From contig JBELLU010000003.1 in the NCBI GenBank assembly GCA_042096455.1, positions 1-64,000 on the forward strand: DNA of 64,000 nucleotides, read 5' to 3'. Positions 54,520 through 62,747 of the stretch are shown here, in pieces. A program made the translations under genes and the position numbers. The notes beneath the pieces were generated by a model. That model was not told the DNA's origin and searched no databases. It was given only the letters and a program-made list of their open reading frames with translations. How positions within the stretch are numbered: the stretch's first letter is position 1; each line of letters begins with the position of its first letter. The stretch is from UBA7445 sp042096455 (lineage in GTDB: Bacteria; Verrucomicrobiota; Verrucomicrobiia; Opitutales; Coraliomargaritaceae).

Positions 54520-54549
54520 TTGACATGGTCATATACTTGGTCATATTAT
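54520..54549 (+). promoter_or_regulatory. Promoter of the second toxin-antitoxin module, leaderless
   Basis: TTGACA (54520-54525) and TATTAT (54544-54549) are 18 bases apart. The ATG of the antitoxin is at 54556, 7 bases beyond the -10, so transcription begins at the start codon. Within the promoter the repeat TGGTCATAT occurs twice (54526-54534 and 54538-54546), 12 bases apart, a likely operator for the antitoxin. Confidence 0.65.
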
Positions 54550-54555
54550 GCTAAC

Positions 54556-54816
54556 ATGACTCGATGCAACATCAACGAAGCCAAGACGCATTTATCCCGC
54601 TATGCAGCGCTTGTTAAAGCAGGTGAAACCGTGATTCTCTGCGATCGCAACAAACCTTTTGCCGAAATTCGCCCTCTGAGCAAACCCGCAGTTCATAAAA
54701 AACGCAAACTTGGTCAACTCAAGGGCATAGTCCGCCTGGAGGATTCATTTTTCGAAGCCGACGCCGACCTCGAAAAGGATTTCCTCGACAGCAAATTCAC
54801 CGCCTCCGGAGATTGA
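54556..54816 (+). CDS. Phd/YefM-type antitoxin, second module
   Basis: Antitoxin of 86 residues. Its N-terminal part (MTRCNINEAKTHLSRYAALV, then KAGETVILCDRNKPFAEIRPL) follows the Phd/YefM pattern: a beta strand, the KTHLS helix, and the second strand. The C-terminal half would bind the toxin. The ATG at 54556 fits the promoter; the frame also has upstream codons to 54520 which lie inside the promoter and are excluded. The toxin gene begins 20 bases after the stop. Confidence 0.85.
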   Translation: MTRCNINEAKTHLSRYAALVKAGETVILCDRNKPFAEIRPLSKPAVHKKRKLGQLKGIVRLEDSFFEADADLEKDFLDSKFTASGD

Positions 54817-54836
54817 TCCCCTCCCCCCCGCAAGCG

Positions 54837-55223
54837 ATGAAGCTCCTCCTCGATACCTGCACCTTTCTCTGGATGATCGATTCCGTGGAAAACCTGAGTC
54901 CGGTCGCCCGTGAAAAGCTCGAAGACCGCAGCAATGAACTCGTCCTGCATCAGGCCTCTGCCTGGGAAATCCAGCTCAAGCACCAGGCCGGGAAACTTTA
55001 CCTTAAAAAAGACCCTGCTGAAATGATTCGCGAAGGCCTCCAAAAGCACGAGGTTGCCTACCAGACCCTAAGCGATGCCGAGATCTGGCACCTTGCAAAA
55101 TTACCCGACCACCATCGCGATCCCTTTGACCGAATCCTCATCTCGGCAGCCCTCTGCCACGGCATGAAACTCGTCACCCCCGATTCCCGGATCCAATCAT
55201 ACCCCGTTCCCGTCATCTGGTGA
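54837..55223 (+). CDS. PIN-domain ribonuclease toxin, second module
   Basis: PIN-domain protein of 128 residues (MKLLLDTCTFLWMIDSVENL at the start; D6 is the first metal ligand). Further acidic residues are in SAWEIQLK and in HHRDPFDRILISAAL, and the C-terminus has LVTPDSRI. It matches the VapC-like group that pairs with Phd-type antitoxins. The ATG at 54837 is preferred; a TTG at 54813 overlapping the antitoxin stop is possible. Confidence 0.85.
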   Translation: MKLLLDTCTFLWMIDSVENLSPVAREKLEDRSNELVLHQASAWEIQLKHQAGKLYLKKDPAEMIREGLQKHEVAYQTLSDAEIWHLAKLPDHHRDPFDRILISAALCHGMKLVTPDSRIQSYPVPVIW

Positions 55224-55287
55224 TGCAAGATTGCAATTCTGCACCCGCCCGTCAAAAACCTCTAAAGCTCAAAAAGAAAATTTAATC

Positions 55288-56022
55288 ATGCACCACAACA
55301 AGCGGGAAAAACTGGACACCCTCCGCACCGAGATCCGCTCGCAAAGCCTGCAAATGGGGCCATGGGCAACCTTCAAAAGCGTCCTTGCCTATCATTGGCA
55401 TTGGTATGCGGCACGCAAATACACCCTGCTCGCAGTCACTGCCTCCGCCTGCATCCTCTCCATCTTTATCATTCGACCCTTCGAAGCCGGCTTCAACGAC
55501 GGCCTGCGCGCACTCCTGCCGCCCGAGCAATGGACCGCCACCGCAAAATGGCTCTCCTGGGGCGGTGAATATGCCTTCCCCCTCCTCCTCCTGTTCGGGA
55601 GCCTCATCCTCAGCAAATGCCTCCGCCTCCGGCGCCTCCAACTCGTCACTTATTGCCTCCTCGCCGCTTTCCTCTTCAGCACCCTCGTCACCCGCACCAG
55701 CAAAATCGCCTTCGGACGAATCCGCCCCATCCATGCTGAAAACATTCAAGCCCCCGACCACTTTACCGGCCCCAACCTCAACCCCAAATACCACAGCTTC
55801 CCCTCCGGACACACCTCCGCCTCCTTCGCCGTCGCGACCCCCGTCTTCAGCTTTCACCCCCTCGTCGGCGCACCCGCCATGCTCGGCGCCTCCGCCATCA
55901 GCCTCTCCCGCGCCCACCTCAACCAACACTACCCCTCCGATCTCCTGATGGGCTTCACCATCGGCCTCCTCGCCGCCCTTCCGAGCACTTCCCTTCTTCG
56001 GAGGAAAATTGACCGCCCGTGA
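55288..56022 (+). CDS. PAP2-family phosphatase
   Basis: Membrane phosphatase of 244 residues. The three PAP2 motifs are present: SKIAFGRIRP, YHSFPSGHTSA, and SRAHLNQHYPSD, the last carrying the catalytic histidine. Relatives dephosphorylate undecaprenyl pyrophosphate, phosphatidate or lipid A. Because it overlaps the glycosyltransferase gene downstream by 4 bases (GTGA), a role in recycling carrier lipid for a surface glycan is plausible, but not shown. The ATG at 55288 is used; upstream residues lack homology. Confidence 0.88.
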   Translation: MHHNKREKLDTLRTEIRSQSLQMGPWATFKSVLAYHWHWYAARKYTLLAVTASACILSIFIIRPFEAGFNDGLRALLPPEQWTATAKWLSWGGEYAFPLLLLFGSLILSKCLRLRRLQLVTYCLLAAFLFSTLVTRTSKIAFGRIRPIHAENIQAPDHFTGPNLNPKYHSFPSGHTSASFAVATPVFSFHPLVGAPAMLGASAISLSRAHLNQHYPSDLLMGFTIGLLAALPSTSLLRRKIDRP

Positions 56023-57116
56023 AAATCATCCAAATCCTTCCCGAACTCAACGCCGGTGGCGTCGAACGCGGCACCCTTGAACTCGGGAAATTCCTCTGCG
56101 AAAACGGACATGAATCCCTCGTAATTTCCAACGGCGGTCGCCTCGTCCCGCAACTCGAGGCCGAAGGCTCGCGACACATCACCCTTCCCGTTCACAAAAA
56201 ACGCCTCCGTTCCCTCGCCCAAATCAAAGTCCTCCGCCGCATCCTTGAAACGGAACAACCCGACATCCTGCACCTCCGTTCCCGCATGCCCGCCTGGCTC
56301 GCCTACCTCGCCTGGCGCAAACTCCACCCCGCCAAACGACCCCGCCTCATCACCACTGTGCACGGTTTCTATTCCGTCAACGCCTACTCAAAGATCATGA
56401 CCCGCGGCGAGCGCGTCATCTGTGTTTCCAACAGCGTCCGCGAATACGTCCTCAAAAACTACCCCGACGTCCCCAAGGAAAAACTCACCGTCATTCACCG
56501 CGGCGTCGACCCCGCCCAATACCACCCCGCCTACCGCCCCGACCCCGCATGGCTCAACCGCTGGCAGCACGAACACCCCCAACTCGCCGGCAAATTTCTC
56601 ATCACCCTCCCCGGGCGCATCACCCGCCTCAAGGGACACAGCGACCTCATGGAGATCCTCACCCGCCTGCCGGAAAACGTTCACGGTCTGATCGCCGGAG
56701 GCGCTGCTCCCCGCAAGGAAGATTACCTTGCCGAATTAGAGGCGGCTACCCGGGAGCGCGGACTCGCCCAACGCCTCCACTTTCTCGGACACCGCAACGA
56801 CCTGCGCGAAATCCTCGCAATTTCCGATGTCGTTTTATCGCTCACCCAAAAACCCGAATCCTTTGGACGCACCACCCTTGAAGCCCTCTGTCTCGGCACC
56901 CCCGTGCTTGGTTATGACCACGGCGGCGTCGGCGAAATCCTTGATGCCTGCTTCCCCTCCGGAAAAATTCACACGGGTGATTACGACCTTGCTTCCACCC
57001 GCCTCAAGGAATGGAGCACGAACCCGCCCCCGCTTTCCGCGAATAACCCCTTTACGCTCGAGGCGATGCTCCACGCGACCCTCGAATCCTATGTCAGCCT
57101 TCACCATCAGGATTAA
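56019..57116 (+). CDS. Glycosyltransferase family 4 protein
   Basis: GT-B type glycosyltransferase of 365 residues. The N-terminal domain has the acceptor-side glycine loop in LPELNAGGVERGTLELG; the C-terminal domain has the nucleotide-sugar motif in SLTQKPESFGRTTLEALCLGTPVLGYDHGG (EX7E type). The start is GTG at 56019 inside the PAP2 stop. Donor and acceptor are unknown; family 4 enzymes use many sugar nucleotides. It probably opens the surface-glycan region. Confidence 0.9.
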   Translation: MKIIQILPELNAGGVERGTLELGKFLCENGHESLVISNGGRLVPQLEAEGSRHITLPVHKKRLRSLAQIKVLRRILETEQPDILHLRSRMPAWLAYLAWRKLHPAKRPRLITTVHGFYSVNAYSKIMTRGERVICVSNSVREYVLKNYPDVPKEKLTVIHRGVDPAQYHPAYRPDPAWLNRWQHEHPQLAGKFLITLPGRITRLKGHSDLMEILTRLPENVHGLIAGGAAPRKEDYLAELEAATRERGLAQRLHFLGHRNDLREILAISDVVLSLTQKPESFGRTTLEALCLGTPVLGYDHGGVGEILDACFPSGKIHTGDYDLASTRLKEWSTNPPPLSANNPFTLEAMLHATLESYVSLHHQD

Positions 57117-57406
57117 TCTTGGCAAAAAACCTAACACTCACGCTATCACCAAGAACCTAAGAAATTCCATTGAAAACCAATAATCCCCAGAACGCATATT
57201 CCAGGGCCTAAGATACTAAGCACCTCATTCTTATTGCCTCATATAATGAAATACATGAGAGTTTACCTGTATCATGCTCAATACCCAATCACTGCCAAAA
57301 ACTGCGCGATTCGAAAACCAAGACAGCACTTCAAAGCCTAAATTTAAAATCCAAATTCAGAAAGCAAATCTAAATCATTACGACATTAGCGGGGGAAACT
57401 TACCGA
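57117..57406. other. AT-rich intergenic stretch with no gene
   Basis: The 290 bases between the GT4 gene and the FkbM gene hold no coding region I can support. The part from 57300 to 57400 is very A-rich and has repeated near-copies of TTTAAAATCCAAATT-like words. No hairpin terminator or promoter stands out. Confidence 0.5.
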
Positions 57407-58090
57407 ATGAAAATTCAAAATTTAAAAGCTTATTGGTATCTAAAGCGCAGGCTTCGAAAGTTCAATTGCAGAGCGGGTGGGCACAGTCAATATGGTCAGG
57501 ACTTAGTAGCACTTGACCTCCTTAAAGACATAGAGTCGGGGATTTTTATCGATATTGGGGCGAATGACGGAGTAACACTCTCTAACAGCTTACTTTTCGA
57601 GGAATTGGGATGGAAAGGAATTTGTGTGGAACCGCACCCGACTATTTTTAAGCAGCTCCAAAAAAACCGGAAGTGTGATTGCTTAAATGCCTGTATAACC
57701 GATCAAGACGGTTTTGTAGATTTCCTCGTTGTTGAGGGTAGTGCGAATATGTTGTCTGGCATAGAAACATACATGGATGCACATCACAAAAATCGAATTG
57801 AAAGCGAAATAGAACAGACGGGGGGATCAAGCAGCTTGACAAAACTTGAGTCAATTATGCCTGAAACGATGCTCGAGCGCTTTGGAATTACGCAGATTGA
57901 CTTTCTCTCGGTAGATACAGAAGGCTGCGAATTACCCATCTTGCAAAGTTTTAACCTAACCAAGCTTCCGGCCAAAGTGATAAGTGTTGAAAATGGGACT
58001 CGCTCACCAGATGTGTTTAGGTTCTTAACTTCAGTTAACTATCGGCTCAAAAGTTGCGTTGGTTGTGACGAAGTTTACGTACTAAAGTGA
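57407..58090 (+). CDS. FkbM-family methyltransferase
   Basis: SAM-dependent methyltransferase of 227 residues. The SAM-binding motif is FIDIGANDGVTLSNS, then LGWKGICVEPHP, and DFLSVDTEGCELPILQSF. FkbM members often methylate sugars in polysaccharides or lipids. Its DNA is clearly more AT-rich than the genes on either side, which suggests separate origin. A GGGGGA ribosome-binding site lies about 10 bases before the ATG. Confidence 0.88.
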   Translation: MKIQNLKAYWYLKRRLRKFNCRAGGHSQYGQDLVALDLLKDIESGIFIDIGANDGVTLSNSLLFEELGWKGICVEPHPTIFKQLQKNRKCDCLNACITDQDGFVDFLVVEGSANMLSGIETYMDAHHKNRIESEIEQTGGSSSLTKLESIMPETMLERFGITQIDFLSVDTEGCELPILQSFNLTKLPAKVISVENGTRSPDVFRFLTSVNYRLKSCVGCDEVYVLK

Positions 58091-58188
58091 ACTAAAGACT
58101 AACAAGTACAACTCCCCTATCCAAAATTCGACATGACCAGCCTCGGTCATTGGACCGGAACAGGGATCGTCGAGTGGGTACAGGAAAG

Positions 58189-59148
58189 CTAAATTTCAAA
58201 CGGTAAAGTCCTCCAACCTTCCGCGGGTCGCATCGGCCATCTTTCATTATCGGGCGAGTAAATGATTCGGTGACCTGCATCCGAGGGACCCAACCATGCG
58301 CCCCACCAACTGAAACTACTGTTAGCGATGATGGCATGACGGCAACATGACATCAGCCATAAGTCCGCTAGTTCATCTTTCTGATTGTGCTCCACCCAGG
58401 TATAATCCAATCCGCTCGGAAAATTTTCCCTGGCCCAAGTCATATCATCTGAAAAAACCACAAAGCGCGGATTATCCAGCTCCGCCCGAATCCTATCAAT
58501 GGCATCCTTGTAATAATCTGCCTTGAGCTTCGAAATATAACGAACCCGGCGCACATGAATGAAAACCGCCTGCGGATTCGCCTTCAATTCGGCGCCAAGC
58601 TTGCGGTTGCGATCATCCTCGGGTGCGGGCACACGCAACTCTTCATGAATTAAATCCGCATACGGTTTAAAAAAGGATTCATCCCCCCAATGCCCATTGA
58701 GATATACTCGTTTCGGCTTCGGTCTGCAGCTTGCAAAACTGGCGGCATCGATCCCATGGCTCTCCGCGAGATAAAACCGGCGCTCTAAAGGTAAAAGTTT
58801 ATTGATTGAACGGGCCAGCTTGTGTCGCGTGTGCTTAATTGTAGCGGCAACCCGCATTTCCTCCGGCATGATCGCTGCCGATACTGGAAAGCGATCCAGA
58901 AGAAACCTGCGTCCATAGCAATCGTGCGTATAACCGCGACGGCTATCCAAATAATAATTTGCCTGAAGGCGTTCTGCAAATGCCCGACCCGCTGCGTAAA
59001 TGAAAAGCTGATTACCCAAGCCACCTTTCACGATGGTTATGACATCAGGATTTGATGATAAACGCTTGCTATCTGAACCGGTGGTGGCGACTCGGCGTCG
59101 AATTAACAAATTTTGAACTGCCGGAACTTTGAATAAGGATATCTGCAT
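58189..59148 (-). CDS. Alpha-1,2-fucosyltransferase-like protein (GT11)
   Basis: GT11-family glycosyltransferase of 319 residues. The hallmark N-terminal GGLGNQLFIYAAGRAFAERL and YYLDSRRGYTHD (residues about 40-80) and the donor motif VFIHVRRVRYI (about 200) match family 11; the late IIANSSFSWWGAWLG block is another signature. The donor is almost certainly GDP-L-fucose, which Gmd and Fcl make. The acceptor is unknown. It is convergent with the FkbM gene. Confidence 0.85.
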   Translation of the reverse strand: MQISLFKVPAVQNLLIRRRVATTGSDSKRLSSNPDVITIVKGGLGNQLFIYAAGRAFAERLQANYYLDSRRGYTHDCYGRRFLLDRFPVSAAIMPEEMRVAATIKHTRHKLARSINKLLPLERRFYLAESHGIDAASFASCRPKPKRVYLNGHWGDESFFKPYADLIHEELRVPAPEDDRNRKLGAELKANPQAVFIHVRRVRYISKLKADYYKDAIDRIRAELDNPRFVVFSDDMTWARENFPSGLDYTWVEHNQKDELADLWLMSCCRHAIIANSSFSWWGAWLGPSDAGHRIIYSPDNERWPMRPAEGWRTLPFEI

Positions 59149-59237
59149 ACCGACCGTATTATTAATATTTTAAACAATTTTTCAAATTTTATAAGTTTCT
59201 TGTCGTATTTGTAAATTTATTGAACCCCGATCTTTTA

Positions 59238-59342
59238 ATGCAAGCTTGTATTGGATACTTTGGTCATACTGATGCCGACTGCCTCGATTTGCAAATCACA
59301 ACAATCGCGTAAATCCTTCAACGCTTATGCGATGCAAGCTTG
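59238..59342. repeat. Short direct repeat between two fucosyltransferase genes
   Basis: ATGCAAGCTTG occurs at 59238-59248 and again at 59332-59342. The 272-base gap that holds them has no supported gene. The repeat is too short to be meaningful without comparison. Confidence 0.3.
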
Positions 59343-59420
59343 GAATGCTCAAATATAAGCTTTTGCGAGCAATATTCAAGAGGCGGGAATGCCCGGTTTT
59401 TCCAAGGAGGATGTTATTGC

Positions 59421-60500
59421 CTATCCCAAACCAAGCTTGTGGCGCACTTGCGCCGAAAACTTCTCAACTCCAAAACTACAGGCCTGCAAAAGGGAGGACC
59501 GCCGCAGGGCGTGACGACTCAGAATATTCACGCCCGCTTGAGTTACCCGTGCGGGTTGGTGCAGCCGTTCAATTAGTCCACTCAAATTCGCAAAGGTGCA
59601 ATACTTCTCAAGGTAGAGCCGCCGCGCTTCCTTGATCGCAGGCAGACGTTTTTCGTATTCCTTGTCCCGAATCACCCGCTGGATAATCTCAAGGGATTCT
59701 TCGTAATTAAAGAGATCGATCGGCACAAAACTCTCTTCAGGAAAATAATCTGCAAGATTGGGGCATCCATAATAGAGCGGCAGGCAAAGACCCAGATAAC
59801 AATCCGCCAGCTTTTCAGTCCAATGATGCGCACAATAGTGGTTCTCAATCGTAAGGTGATATTTGAAATAATCCAGGGCATCCGACTTGTCATCGATATA
59901 GCGCACCCCATGCCCGTAATGCTCCATTTGCGGCAGACGCTCCTGTAGCCACTTCGAAAATGCGTAACGTTTGTTGTGCAGGGTATGCTTTTGGCGCTTG
60001 GATGAACAAACCGTCGAGACTTCATGGGTCTTTTCAGTCGGGCAATGTTCAAGCAGGTAATCATACGAAGCAGCTCTCCCGAGTTTTCCGTAAAACCACA
60101 CCATCCCGGTCTGCGCGTAGATCGCCCTCGGATGACGAATGGCCCATGGTTCCTGACTGGTCAATACGTGGCCAAACTGTCGATGAAAATGATGACCGTA
60201 GGTCTTGATGGTCGAGGGCTCGGAGGTAATGAGCATGGTATGCTCGCGCGGGCAAGCGAGTGCTTCCTCCCAGAGCGTGAAGCGCTCCCCGCTCACCGAG
60301 GGCATATCATCGTAAACAACCATCCAGTCATAGTCGCGCTCCAGTTGGTCAAAGATAAATTGACAGCGCCCCCACCCCGGTTTCCCGCCGGGAAACATCT
60401 GCAGAAAATACTCGCGCTTGTCCGAAGCGGGCGCCTTGGTCATGAATTTAACCCGGATGGGCCTGCTGTTGGGTTCGTTTTCCATAAATGGAGGCTTCAA
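59421..60500 (-). CDS. GT10-like glycosyltransferase
   Basis: Protein of 359 residues that fits the family 10 fucosyltransferase pattern in its second half: FKYHLTIENHYCAHHWTEKLADCYLG followed by LPLYYGCPNLADYFPEESFVPID. This donor region, with the conserved EN and TEKL-type elements, is diagnostic of GT10. The first half has WMVVYDDMPS and an acceptor region I cannot classify. The start could be the ATG at 60500 or 60485. Its neighbour at 60728 is a second GT10, transcribed divergently. Confidence 0.8.
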   Translation of the reverse strand: MKPPFMENEPNSRPIRVKFMTKAPASDKREYFLQMFPGGKPGWGRCQFIFDQLERDYDWMVVYDDMPSVSGERFTLWEEALACPREHTMLITSEPSTIKTYGHHFHRQFGHVLTSQEPWAIRHPRAIYAQTGMVWFYGKLGRAASYDYLLEHCPTEKTHEVSTVCSSKRQKHTLHNKRYAFSKWLQERLPQMEHYGHGVRYIDDKSDALDYFKYHLTIENHYCAHHWTEKLADCYLGLCLPLYYGCPNLADYFPEESFVPIDLFNYEESLEIIQRVIRDKEYEKRLPAIKEARRLYLEKYCTFANLSGLIERLHQPARVTQAGVNILSRHALRRSSLLQACSFGVEKFSAQVRHKLGLG

Positions 60501-60727
60501 TTGGAAGCAGCGCTCTAAAAATTTTTACTTTAATTGTCTTAACTGGGCTCAGACTGCAACCTTGAAACAGCCCACGCACCATACGACTTTGCCGGAAACG
60601 ACCTGCCCTTCCCATACGGGTGGCTCTAGGCTTGCCCAGAAAGAAGGGATATGACTACTGTGCTTGCAGTCGACCCATCCGTTCCAAATCCTTTTTACAC
60701 ACAAGATAGCTCTACAAATGCTCCATT

Positions 60728-61726
60728 ATGGATAAACCAAAAAAACGTATCGCTATTGTGGATGCGGATCCAAGCTTTGTTCAATGCATCCTGCAATTTG
60801 TCGAAGATCGATACGATATCGAGCTAACGAATGATCTAAATGCCGATTACGTTTTTCACTCAGTAAAAGGTTACGATGTCTTAAAGTATTCCGGTATTCG
60901 CATATTTGTTTCAGGCGAGAACGTTTCTCCTAACTTTGGCATCAGCGACTACGCGATGACATTTGAAAAACTGGAATTTGGCGACCGATACATCTGGCTC
61001 CCACTGATCAAACTATACCGTGATGCCTATTCCGTTCTGCGTTTACCGCGGCCGCCCGTTCATGAAATAATGCCCTTAAAAACGGATTTCTGCGCTTATG
61101 TAATGTCGAATCTCACCAACAGCGCAGAAGAACGAAGTCGGATTTTTGATTTATTATCCGCATACAAGCAGGTAAACTCCGGGGGACGCTGGCGCAACAA
61201 CGTGGGGGGCCGTGTTTCGGACAAGCTTGCTTTCCAATCAAAGCACAAATTTGTCATCGCATTTGAGAATTGCTCCCACCCGGGCTATCTCACCGAAAAA
61301 TTTGCCGAAGGAGCGGCATCCAATGCCGTTCCCATCTATTGGGGCGATCCGCAAGTCGCCTCCCTTTTCAACCCCAAGGCTTTCGTTAACTGCCACGATT
61401 TCTCAAGCCTGGAGGCAGCGGTCGAGCGGGTGCGGGAAATTGACAACGATCCTATGCAGTATGAACAAATGCTTGCGGAACCCTGGTTTCCGCAAGGCCT
61501 GGAACCCGATTGCTTGAGCGATCAAGTATTTGCCGACTTCCTCGCCAATATCTTCGATCAGGATATGGAAAAGGCGTATCGCCGAAACCGCGGACGATGG
61601 GGCAAAAAAAAGGAACGTCAGCTCCTCGAAATGTGGGCCAAACCATACTTGCACGGCCTCAAAATGCTCCGCAATAAATGGCGAGGCTTTTACCGTAGGA
61701 TTGTCCCGCGAAAGAAAAGGTATTAA
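60728..61726 (+). CDS. GT10-type fucosyltransferase
   Basis: Glycosyltransferase of 332 residues. The donor-binding region reads HKFVIAFENCSHPGYLTEKFAEG, then NAVPIYWGDPQVASLFNPKAFV, which is the family 10 core. The first part (VSGENVSPNFGISDYAMTF and DRYIWLPL) is also like bacterial alpha-1,3-fucosyltransferases. The C-terminus is basic. GT2 follows only 14 bases later, so co-transcription is likely. Confidence 0.87.
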   Translation: MDKPKKRIAIVDADPSFVQCILQFVEDRYDIELTNDLNADYVFHSVKGYDVLKYSGIRIFVSGENVSPNFGISDYAMTFEKLEFGDRYIWLPLIKLYRDAYSVLRLPRPPVHEIMPLKTDFCAYVMSNLTNSAEERSRIFDLLSAYKQVNSGGRWRNNVGGRVSDKLAFQSKHKFVIAFENCSHPGYLTEKFAEGAASNAVPIYWGDPQVASLFNPKAFVNCHDFSSLEAAVERVREIDNDPMQYEQMLAEPWFPQGLEPDCLSDQVFADFLANIFDQDMEKAYRRNRGRWGKKKERQLLEMWAKPYLHGLKMLRNKWRGFYRRIVPRKKRY

Positions 61727-61740
61727 ACCAACCGCTACAG

Positions 61741-62709
61741 ATGTCTACCGCCACCGAAGACCTGGAAATTTTCATCCTCACGCACAATCGCGCCGAGATG
61801 CTCCGCCATGCGATAACCAGCTGTCTGGAGCAATCCATCAAAGACCTTTCGATCACTATCCTGGATAATGCCAGCACGGACCATACCCCGGAAGTCGTCG
61901 CCTCCTTTCAAGGCTCGAATATTCATTATCTTCCAACCAAAGAAAACATCGGAGGCTTGGGCAATATCCAGCGCTGCCAGCACCTGTGCTCCAAAAAATA
62001 CGTCATGATCTTTCATGATGACGATCAACTTCACCCTGAATATATTGAGCGTGCTTATGCCCAGCTTCACAAAAACCAAGATGCAAATATAATTGTATCC
62101 AATGCAAAAGCGATCCCGGCTCGCACCGCTCCCGACTATTCAGAAAAACAAAACAATCCCGTCCTTAAATTAGATAAAATCCATTTCTCAGCCGCGCTCT
62201 ATGTACGAAACAAAATTGCTTTTTGCAGCGCCATCTATCGAAAAGAAGCCCTCCAATCCTTGCACTTCGAGGATTTGAAAACACGCTTCGGGAAATGGGG
62301 CGATCGACCTATCATGATTGAAGCAGTCGGCAGTGGATCCGCTATTCTCATGACCGATGCCTATGTCTACAGCGGTCGACATGATATGCAGGACACCCAC
62401 TTTAAGGAAACACAGCCGCCACATACGCTGTGGTTGAACCGGGAACAATTCTACCGGAATATCCTTGGGGAAAAATTGTCTGGTTTCCCGGGTCTGTGTT
62501 TCCTTGCCATGAACGCGCGTCGACTCAAATCGGGCTTCAAGCGGCGCATTGCAAAAGGAGTCGCCTTTGATGCATATCTTCGAGATGCATTTTCGATGGG
62601 TGCGACCACAAAAAGCATTTGGGCGATGCGCTGGCTCACGCCCCGCCTGGTTCAACGTGTTGTTGATTTTTATTCAAAGCACTACCTGAAAAAAAATTTC
62701 CGTATTTAA
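61741..62709 (+). CDS. Glycosyltransferase family 2 protein
   Basis: GT-A type glycosyltransferase of 322 residues: LEIFILTHNRAEML at the start, LDNASTDHTPEVV, and the metal-binding DDD in MIFHDDDQLHPEY. The C-terminal part (about 230-322) is unassigned. It forms a unit with the GT10 gene upstream (14-base gap). The donor and product are unknown. Confidence 0.88.
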   Translation: MSTATEDLEIFILTHNRAEMLRHAITSCLEQSIKDLSITILDNASTDHTPEVVASFQGSNIHYLPTKENIGGLGNIQRCQHLCSKKYVMIFHDDDQLHPEYIERAYAQLHKNQDANIIVSNAKAIPARTAPDYSEKQNNPVLKLDKIHFSAALYVRNKIAFCSAIYRKEALQSLHFEDLKTRFGKWGDRPIMIEAVGSGSAILMTDAYVYSGRHDMQDTHFKETQPPHTLWLNREQFYRNILGEKLSGFPGLCFLAMNARRLKSGFKRRIAKGVAFDAYLRDAFSMGATTKSIWAMRWLTPRLVQRVVDFYSKHYLKKNFRI

Positions 62710-62747
62710 GCAGCGTGCATCTGCCCGCTTTTGATTTCTACCGCCTG

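Noticed and set aside
55385..55948. 187-residue open frame inside the PAP2 gene
   Set aside because: Almost entirely Pro, Ser, Ala and Thr, a frame shadow of a GC-rich gene.
57274..57516. 80-residue open frame before the FkbM gene
   Set aside because: Lysine- and asparagine-rich low-complexity translation of an AT-rich gap; it overlaps the real gene start.
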